Origin: Mammaliicoccus stepanovicii
GTDB lineage: Bacteria; Bacillota; Bacilli; Staphylococcales; Staphylococcaceae
Assembly: GCF_002902525.1 (NCBI RefSeq)
Contig: NZ_PPQZ01000032.1
Span: 1 to 64,000, forward strand
Length of the DNA stretch: 64,000 nucleotides
Direction: 5' to 3'
The notes under the pieces were generated by a model that had not been told where the DNA came from, made no database searches, and worked only from the letters and a program-made list of their open reading frames with translations. Both the position numbers and the translations under genes were made by a program. Below, one piece after another: positions 58,232 through 64,000 of this stretch. How positions within the stretch are numbered: the first letter of the stretch is position 1; each line of letters starts with the position of its first letter.

Positions 58232-59821
58232 ATGAAAAAGTTATTTAAAAATGGAACGATTTATACAATGTTGAATAAGGAAGATACATATAGTGGCGTT
58301 ATTGTTGAGAATGGTAAAGTGTTAAATGTTCTAAATAATGAAACGCTCAAAGAATTAAACGAACAAGACTTTGAAGTAATAGACTTAGAAGGTAACGTGA
58401 TGTTTCCAGGATTTGTAGATACACATATTCACGTGATGGGGACGGGTGTATGGTTATCATCTGTTATTCTAAATGGAGAAACAGATATCGAAGTAGTCAA
58501 AAATAAAATCAAACGAAAATCACAAGAATTAAATAAAGGTGATTGGCTAATTGCTGAAGGATATGATGAGAATTTACTTGGTGGTGTACGATTAAACAAA
58601 TCTGACTTAGATAGAATTTGTGAAGACCATCCAGTTATGATTTATAGAGTATGTAGACATGCTGCCATCGTTAATTCTAAAGCGTTAGCACTTTTGAACA
58701 TACAAAATGATGTTGAGAATCCTGATGGTGGATCTTATGAGAAAGTAAATGGAGAACTTACGGGATGGGTATATGATACGGCTATGGAACCGTTTGATGA
58801 ATTAGCGAGTAACGAAGATGAGCAATCTTTAACATATCATTTAGCCAATTCTATAGATTATTTATATCAATTTGGACTTACTGGCGCACATACAGAAGAC
58901 TTAGGTTATTACAATGACTATAAAGATGTCTTAAATGCATATAAGACGGTTGTAGGTGACAAAGAGCATCAAAAACCTTTTAGAGTAAGGTTGTTAAGAC
59001 ACTTTAGTGTTTATGAACAAATGATTAAAGACAATGCTACATTTATAGATGGATGGATTGAGCCAGATGCGATGAAATTATATGCGGATGGTGCATATGG
59101 TGGTAGCACTGCATTACTCAAAGAACCATATTCAAATGATCCAAACCAGAAAAATTATGGTATAGCTATTTATACACAAGAAGAATTAGAAGAAAAAGTG
59201 AAAATGGCAAGAAAACATGATGGTGCGATTGCAGTACATATAATTGGTGATAAAGCTTGTGAAATGGTATTAGACGCAATAACTAACAACCCAACGCCAG
59301 TAGGTTTAAGAGATCGACTCATTCATATTAGTACATTGAATGAATCTTTAATAGAGCGTGTATCAAAGTTATCAGTAATATGTGATGTACAACCACAATT
59401 TATAACAAGTGACTTTCCATGGGTTCAGGATAAAGTAGGAGAAAAAAGAGCAAGATATTTATATCCATTTAAATCGATGCTAGATCGAGGAATTGTTTTG
59501 GGTGGGGGTTCTGATGCGCCAATTGAAGTGCCGAATCCAATGGTTGGCGTACATGCAGCAGTGAATAGACAAGTTTATGGTGAAGAAGAAGCGTATTTCA
59601 CAGAAGAGTCACTATCCGTTTATGAAGCACTGAAACTGTATACGACGCAAGCAAGTGATATTGCTCAAACCACTGATAGAACTGGGTTTATTAAAGAAGG
59701 ATATGAAGCGGATTTTACGGTATTAAATAAAAATCCATTTAAAATAGATAAAAGAGAGTTAGCTACTGTTCAAGCAGTAAAAACAGTAGTAAATGGAAAA
59801 ATAGTATATGAAAGTGAGTAA
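58232..59821 (+). CDS. Amidohydrolase (YtcJ-like)
   Basis: This 529-aa metal-dependent hydrolase has VDTHIHVMGTG (first metal His pair), KLYADGAYGGSTALL, VHIIGDKACEMVLDA and GGGSDAPIEVPNPMVGVHAAV. It ends with the amidohydrolase beta-sandwich closure VVNGKIVYESE. YtcJ-like enzymes are deacylases or deaminases with poorly known substrates. GAGGAG precedes the ATG. The MFS gene follows after 3 bp, which hints at an import or export partner. Confidence 0.88.
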   Translation: MKKLFKNGTIYTMLNKEDTYSGVIVENGKVLNVLNNETLKELNEQDFEVIDLEGNVMFPGFVDTHIHVMGTGVWLSSVILNGETDIEVVKNKIKRKSQELNKGDWLIAEGYDENLLGGVRLNKSDLDRICEDHPVMIYRVCRHAAIVNSKALALLNIQNDVENPDGGSYEKVNGELTGWVYDTAMEPFDELASNEDEQSLTYHLANSIDYLYQFGLTGAHTEDLGYYNDYKDVLNAYKTVVGDKEHQKPFRVRLLRHFSVYEQMIKDNATFIDGWIEPDAMKLYADGAYGGSTALLKEPYSNDPNQKNYGIAIYTQEELEEKVKMARKHDGAIAVHIIGDKACEMVLDAITNNPTPVGLRDRLIHISTLNESLIERVSKLSVICDVQPQFITSDFPWVQDKVGEKRARYLYPFKSMLDRGIVLGGGSDAPIEVPNPMVGVHAAVNRQVYGEEEAYFTEESLSVYEALKLYTTQASDIAQTTDRTGFIKEGYEADFTVLNKNPFKIDKRELATVQAVKTVVNGKIVYESE

Positions 59822-59824
59822 AAT

Positions 59825-61156
59825 ATGAATAAAAATAAAGGAATTGTACTAGCGCTTGTCCTCATTATGTTTATGAGTGCAATAGAAACTTCAATCGTTT
59901 CACTCGCAACGCCTACTATGCAGAAAGACTTGAATATAGGTACAGAAGTTGCGTTGATTTTTACTGCTTATTTAATAGCAGTTGTGTTTATGACACCAAT
60001 CGTTGGTGAACTTGTCAAAAGATTTAACATAAAATTTGTAGTACTACTAGGTATTTCGACGTTTATTATAGGTAGTGTGTTATGTGGGTTAAGTGAAGTT
60101 GCACATAGTTTTTCACTACTTATTGGATCTAGAATCATACAAGGTATGGGTGCAGGTGTCATGATGACATTGGGCCAAGTCGTACCTAAGCTTGCTTTTC
60201 CAATACCTCAAAGATATAAAGTTATGGGTGTAGTAGGTAGTGTATGGGGAATTTCAAGTATTGTTGGTCCATTATTAGGTGGGGCAATATTAGAATCATT
60301 AAATTGGAGTTTCCTGTTTTATATCAACGTCCCAATAGCACTTGCAGCTATATGGCTTGTCATAAAATATTTTAATTTTGAAAAAGCAACCGTAGAAAAA
60401 ACTAAACTTGATTATAAAGGGTTATTTATTTTTTATGCTATGGTCGCAACTTTCTTATTATTGGTGTCGGGACAAATCCCATTCATCTACAGATTAGTTT
60501 GCATTATATTGCTAATTGTAATTGTCACGATACTTTATAAAGTAGAAACAAAAGTTAAAAACCCCTTTGTCCCAATAGAAGCTTTTAATAGGAAAATTAT
60601 ACTCGTCCTCTTTACTGATTTAATATATTCTACAATGCTTATGGGATATACTATATTTATGCCGATATATTTACAAAATGAACAAGGCTTCTCACCATTA
60701 CAAAGTGGTTTATTAATTTTCCCTATGTCTGTTGGTTGGCTAGTCATTACATTTGTACTTGGTAAATTAGATAATTTGAAATTGAAATTTATATATATGT
60801 TAGCATTTTTAGCGATGTTCGCTGGAAGCTTTGCAATTTTAACTGGTGTAGAATGGATGTTTATTATTCCGTTTGCAGTATTTGTAATGGGAACATCATT
60901 TGGTACTGTCTATACAAAAGATGTTGTGATAGTTCAAGAAGAAGCACCAGATCATCAATTAGGTGCTATGATGTCTATTTATACTTTATTTAAAACGATA
61001 GGTAGCACAACAGGTTCATTAGTCGTTACTGTAATTTTTGCAATGAACGTGCCATTATTAGAATATGGTATTCAAAATATCATGTTATACATTATCATTA
61101 TCGCAATAATCTTATCTGTAGTTTGGTCTATTGTATTTAAAGAAATTAAAAACTAA
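59825..61156 (+). CDS. MFS drug/substrate exporter
   Basis: This 443-aa MFS protein has the DHA2-type motif C (GSVWGISSIVGPLLGGAI), IGSRIIQGMGAGVMMTLGQ and ALNWSFLFYINVPIA-like ESLNWSFLFYINVPIAL. It is cotranscribed with the amidohydrolase gene (3-bp gap). It probably exports drugs or the amidohydrolase-related compound; the substrate is not known. Confidence 0.85.
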   Translation: MNKNKGIVLALVLIMFMSAIETSIVSLATPTMQKDLNIGTEVALIFTAYLIAVVFMTPIVGELVKRFNIKFVVLLGISTFIIGSVLCGLSEVAHSFSLLIGSRIIQGMGAGVMMTLGQVVPKLAFPIPQRYKVMGVVGSVWGISSIVGPLLGGAILESLNWSFLFYINVPIALAAIWLVIKYFNFEKATVEKTKLDYKGLFIFYAMVATFLLLVSGQIPFIYRLVCIILLIVIVTILYKVETKVKNPFVPIEAFNRKIILVLFTDLIYSTMLMGYTIFMPIYLQNEQGFSPLQSGLLIFPMSVGWLVITFVLGKLDNLKLKFIYMLAFLAMFAGSFAILTGVEWMFIIPFAVFVMGTSFGTVYTKDVVIVQEEAPDHQLGAMMSIYTLFKTIGSTTGSLVVTVIFAMNVPLLEYGIQNIMLYIIIIAIILSVVWSIVFKEIKN

Positions 61157-61202
61157 GTGTTCTAGAATGATGAAACAAACATAAATAAAGGGGTAACATA
61201 GT

Positions 61203-61670
61203 ATGAAAAGAAATAATAAACGCTTTGATATTTATCAAATGTTAACATTTTTAATCATAGTTAGTATTTTCACGCTGTCTGGTGCAATATTCATTGTACT
61301 GTTATCCTTTGGTATGTTTGGTCTAAGTAGAATCTTGATTTTTTATAGATTAGCTGAATTTAACTATAATAAGAGTATGATAGATAATTTATTCTATTAT
61401 GGTAGTTATATTCTATTCGGTTACTTCACTTTAATAGCAATAGAGTTCGTGTTGGATAGATTTAAACTTAAACTTAATGACAATCCTTATTTTTCAGGAA
61501 TGACCTTTCATTTAATGACGATAGCTTTGAGTACAGTTATGTTCTACTTTACTGTTCATATTTACTATACTCAGATAAAAATAGACTTCTGGGTGATTTT
61601 AGTTATCATAACGATACTGTATATTTGTACGGAAATTTTTTACCCGGATAGTGAGAACTTAAATAGATAA
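61203..61670 (+). CDS. Four-TM membrane protein (YrvL-like?)
   Basis: This 155-aa protein has four hydrophobic helices (about 12-35, 60-82, 98-118 and 125-145) and a charged end. The layout resembles YrvL-type regulatory membrane proteins, but I see no decisive motif. It lies between two MFS genes with AAAGGGG upstream. Confidence 0.6.
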   Translation: MKRNNKRFDIYQMLTFLIIVSIFTLSGAIFIVLLSFGMFGLSRILIFYRLAEFNYNKSMIDNLFYYGSYILFGYFTLIAIEFVLDRFKLKLNDNPYFSGMTFHLMTIALSTVMFYFTVHIYYTQIKIDFWVILVIITILYICTEIFYPDSENLNR

Positions 61671-61741
61671 AACGTTTGTTTTGATTTCATCAATTTATTA
61701 GTTCATAATAGCTAAGGTATATTTTAAGAGGAGATGAAACC

Positions 61742-63199
61742 ATGGACGTTCAGGATATTTCGAAAGGAAAGAGAAATTTAGTTGTTGCGGTAATGTTAGT
61801 GAGTGCCTTTGTTGCAATTTTAAACCAGACACTTTTAAATACAGCAATACCTGAAATCATGGTACATTTAAAAATTGATGCGAATCAAGGCCAGTGGTTA
61901 ATGACAGGATTTATGTTAGTTAACGGTGTCATGATTCCATCAACTGCATTTTTAATGGATAAGTTTAATACACGGCCATTATATTTGATGGCTATGACAT
62001 TCTTTACAGTAGGAACGTTAATTGCTGCATTAGCACCTAATTTTGGAATATTAATGTTAGCAAGAGTATTACAAGCTATGGGCGCAGGCGTGATGATGCC
62101 ACTTATGCAATTTGTACTATTCAATTTATTCCCTAAAGAAAAACGTGGGTTTGCAATGGGTATGGCTGGTTTAGTTATTTCATTTGCACCAGCATTAGGG
62201 CCAACATTATCAGGTTATTTGGTTGATAACTTTAGTTGGAGAAGTCCATTCTATACAATCATTCCATTTGCAGTAGTGGCTTTATCATTCGGTGCAAAAT
62301 ATTTAACGAATATTTCAAAACCAAAAGATGTTCATTTAGATGTACCATCAATTATACTATCAACACTTGGATTTGGAGCATTATTATACGGATTTAGTAG
62401 TGCTGGATCTTCAGGATTCACATCACTAACTGTTATTATTTCATTACTTATCGGTATCGTAACGATTACTATATTTGTATTTAGACAATTGAAAATTGAA
62501 TCACCAATATTGAATATTAGAATATTTAAATACAAAACATTTGCGTTAACAACAATAATAAGTGTATTTTCAATGGTTTCATTAATTGGACCATCATTAT
62601 TAATGCCAATGTATATGCAAGATGCGAGAGGTTTTTCTGCACTTATCTCAGGACTTCTACTACTACCAGGGGCTATTATTACAGGTATTATGTCTCTTGT
62701 AACGGGTAGATTATTTGATAAATATGGTGCTAAATGGTTGGCGATTACTGGTTTTTCAATCATTACCATTACGACGCTTATGCTAGCATTTTTAAGTATA
62801 GACACAGCATTACCATATTTAATCATCGTATATACAATTAGAATGTTCGGTGTTTCAATGATTATGATGCCTGTAAATACAGCAGGATTAAATGCAATTC
62901 CAAATGAATTATTATCACATGGTACAGCCATGATGAATACACTAAGAACGATTTCAGGTTCTATAGGTACAGGCATACTTGTAACGATTATGTCTATCGG
63001 CGCTAAAAATTTCACACCATCTAAAGAACAATTAGAAACAGCTAGTGCCGGTAATAAAGCAGAGATTTTACAATCTCAAGCTATGATTCACGGTATAAAC
63101 ATAGCGTTCTTAATCTTAACTTTAATCGTATTCTTTGGTGTAGTACTATCGATATTTATTAAGACAGAGAATAAACATACGAATACACGAAGTGCTTAA
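61742..63199 (+). CDS. DHA2 family multidrug MFS pump
   Basis: This 485-aa protein has 14 TMs: LNQTLLNTAIPEIM (motif D1 region), ARVLQAMGAGVMMPLMQ, GLVISFAPALGPTLSGYLVD (motif C) and WRSPFYTIIPFAV. This is an EmrB/QacA/LmrB-like drug efflux pump. GAGGAG precedes the ATG. It is monocistronic, with a terminator behind it. Confidence 0.88.
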   Translation: MDVQDISKGKRNLVVAVMLVSAFVAILNQTLLNTAIPEIMVHLKIDANQGQWLMTGFMLVNGVMIPSTAFLMDKFNTRPLYLMAMTFFTVGTLIAALAPNFGILMLARVLQAMGAGVMMPLMQFVLFNLFPKEKRGFAMGMAGLVISFAPALGPTLSGYLVDNFSWRSPFYTIIPFAVVALSFGAKYLTNISKPKDVHLDVPSIILSTLGFGALLYGFSSAGSSGFTSLTVIISLLIGIVTITIFVFRQLKIESPILNIRIFKYKTFALTTIISVFSMVSLIGPSLLMPMYMQDARGFSALISGLLLLPGAIITGIMSLVTGRLFDKYGAKWLAITGFSIITITTLMLAFLSIDTALPYLIIVYTIRMFGVSMIMMPVNTAGLNAIPNELLSHGTAMMNTLRTISGSIGTGILVTIMSIGAKNFTPSKEQLETASAGNKAEILQSQAMIHGINIAFLILTLIVFFGVVLSIFIKTENKHTNTRSA

Positions 63200-63217
63200 A
63201 CAATTACTAAGCATGCC

Positions 63218-63257
63218 AAGAGCCAAGGACTATCCATTATGTCCGTGGCTCTTTTTT
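63218..63257 (+). terminator. Terminator of the DHA2 pump gene
   Basis: The stem AAGAGCCAaGGAC/GTCCgTGGCTCTT is followed by T6. Confidence 0.88.
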
Positions 63258-63435
63258 GTAAGATTGATTTGAATAGCTTTATAGTTTTCAAACTCATTTA
63301 ACTTCTAGAATAATGCTAAATGAAAAATTATTGATGTATGGATTTTTTTGAACAATATTTCAACATTAAGTAAAAGAATTTTGTTACACTTAACATGATA
63401 TGAAAAGATTAACTTGAAGAAGGGAAGTCGTTGAA

Positions 63436-64000
63436 TTGTTATCAGTTGAACAGGTTAAAGAACTTGTAGGAGAATTAAATGATCCTATCTTAGAAGTACC
63501 ACTTAAAGAAACGGGTGGCATTGTCGAAGTAAAAATAAAAGAAGAAAAAGAACATGTAAGTGTGAAAATTGCAATAGCTAAACTTGGGGGTCAACCACAA
63601 TTAGACTTGCAAATGGAAGTAGTCGAAATATTGAAAGAGAATGGTGCTAAAACAGTAGGGATTAGATTCGATGAATTACCTGAAGAAGCATTAGAAAAAT
63701 TTAAAGGTGTAATGGAAGAACAGACGATTGAAGGATTATTATCTAAAGACAATCCTGTTGAATTTATAGCTATTGCTTCAGGTAAAGGCGGAGTTGGTAA
63801 ATCAACTGTAGCAGTCAACTTAGCAGTTTCGTTAGCAAGACAAGGCAAGAAAGTTGGATTAGTTGATGCTGATATCTATGGTTTTAGTGTACCTGATATG
63901 ATGGGGATACAAGAAAAACCAGAAGTAGAAGGTGAGCAAATAATTCCAGTGGAACGCCAAGGGGTAAAAGTCATTTCAATGGCATTCTTTGTAGAAGAAA
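63436..64000 (+). CDS. Mrp/NBP35-type Fe-S carrier ATPase (5' part)
   Basis: The reading frame starts at TTG 63436 behind GAAGGGAAG and is open to the end of the window. It begins [27 protein letters not shown] (DUF59/MIP18-like domain, about 1-75), followed by the P-loop ATPase domain with the deviant Walker [21 protein letters not shown] and [17 protein letters not shown]. This matches staphylococcal ApbC/SufT-linked Mrp proteins that carry Fe-S clusters to apoproteins. About 188 of roughly 354 residues are visible. Confidence 0.9.
   Translation, partial: MLSVEQVKELVGELNDPILEVPLKETGGIVEVKIKEEKEHVSVKIAIAKLGGQPQLDLQMEVVEILKENGAKTVGIRFDELPEEALEKFKGVMEEQTIEGLLSKDNPVEFIAIASGKGGVGKSTVAVNLAVSLARQGKKVGLVDADIYGFSVPDMMGIQEKPEVEGEQIIPVERQGVKVISMAFFVEE

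Noticed and set aside
62332..63015. 227-codon minus-strand frame
   Set aside because: Antisense to the DHA2 pump; repetitive hydrophobic translation typical of a shadow.

Overview
The window is low-GC Firmicute DNA with strong AGGAGG-type ribosome binding sites and frequent TTG/GTG starts. Many markers point to the family Staphylococcaceae: IsaB-, SapS- and Asp23/AmaP-like proteins, an Rsp-like and a SarA-family regulator, mnhA2-G2, mntABC/mntR, the divergent pbp4/abcA pair, fhuCBG, and the mupG-murQ-murP-murR operon. A Staphylococcus other than S. aureus, or a Mammaliicoccus, fits best: gene order follows S. aureus only in blocks, and several loci differ (orphan panD, lctP joined to ldh, a C3-like toxin gene). 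Species identity is inference from memory of gene families; no search was run.

Layout. 1-3.2 kb is accessory-like: the 5' part of an isaB-like gene, an SRA-HNH endonuclease gene overlapping a Nudix gene (candidate modified-DNA defence pair), and an unknown 113-aa protein. 3.2-12.2 kb holds DUF4256, an SRPBCC protein, an LrgAB/CidAB-type pair, gpmA, a cold shock gene, rocA, a SapS-like phosphatase, an aldo/keto reductase, panD plus DUF1304, and a secreted C3/EDIN-like ADP-ribosyltransferase. 12.5-16.8 kb is the MurNAc recycling operon with a cre-like site and a large inverted repeat upstream. 17-23.2 kb is a regulatory/virulence block: an LCP protein, a 22-residue PSM-alpha-like peptide gene, an Rsp-like AraC regulator, a SarA-family regulator, a DUF1659/DUF2922 pair, and a tyrosine-recombinase-like protein lacking key catalytic residues.

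23.2-29.1 kb is the seven-gene Mnh/Mrp Na+/H+ antiporter operon. 29.2-32.5 kb is mntABC with divergent mntR and a MntR-type palindrome between them. 32.5-36.6 kb carries an M50 peptidase, pbp4 and divergent abcA. 36.9-39.6 kb is lctP-ldh with two Rex-like palindromes around its promoter (fermentative lactate metabolism). 39.8-43.8 kb has a YitT protein and fhuCBG behind a Fur box. 43.9-45.3 kb is amaP-DUF2273-asp23 behind a sigma-B-like promoter.

45.5-54 kb contains an MFS exporter, a YjiH protein with a perfect cre, an IsdG-like haem monooxygenase, an SDR, UPF0457, an ornithine carbamoyltransferase without a standard in-frame start codon, an EamA transporter, hutG and an asparagine/glutamine-rich lipoprotein. 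54-64 kb has a YdjM-like protein, a tiny charged repeat protein absent from ordinary ORF calling, a UDPGP uridylyltransferase, a PAQR/hemolysin III protein, a stand-alone TipAS-like domain, an amidohydrolase, two multidrug MFS pumps, and the truncated start of an Mrp/ApbC Fe-S ATPase.

Most exciting candidates: the C3-like toxin gene, the PSM-like peptide convergent with an Rsp-like regulator and near a SarA-family gene, the overlapping SRA-HNH/Nudix pair, and the catalytically altered recombinase.
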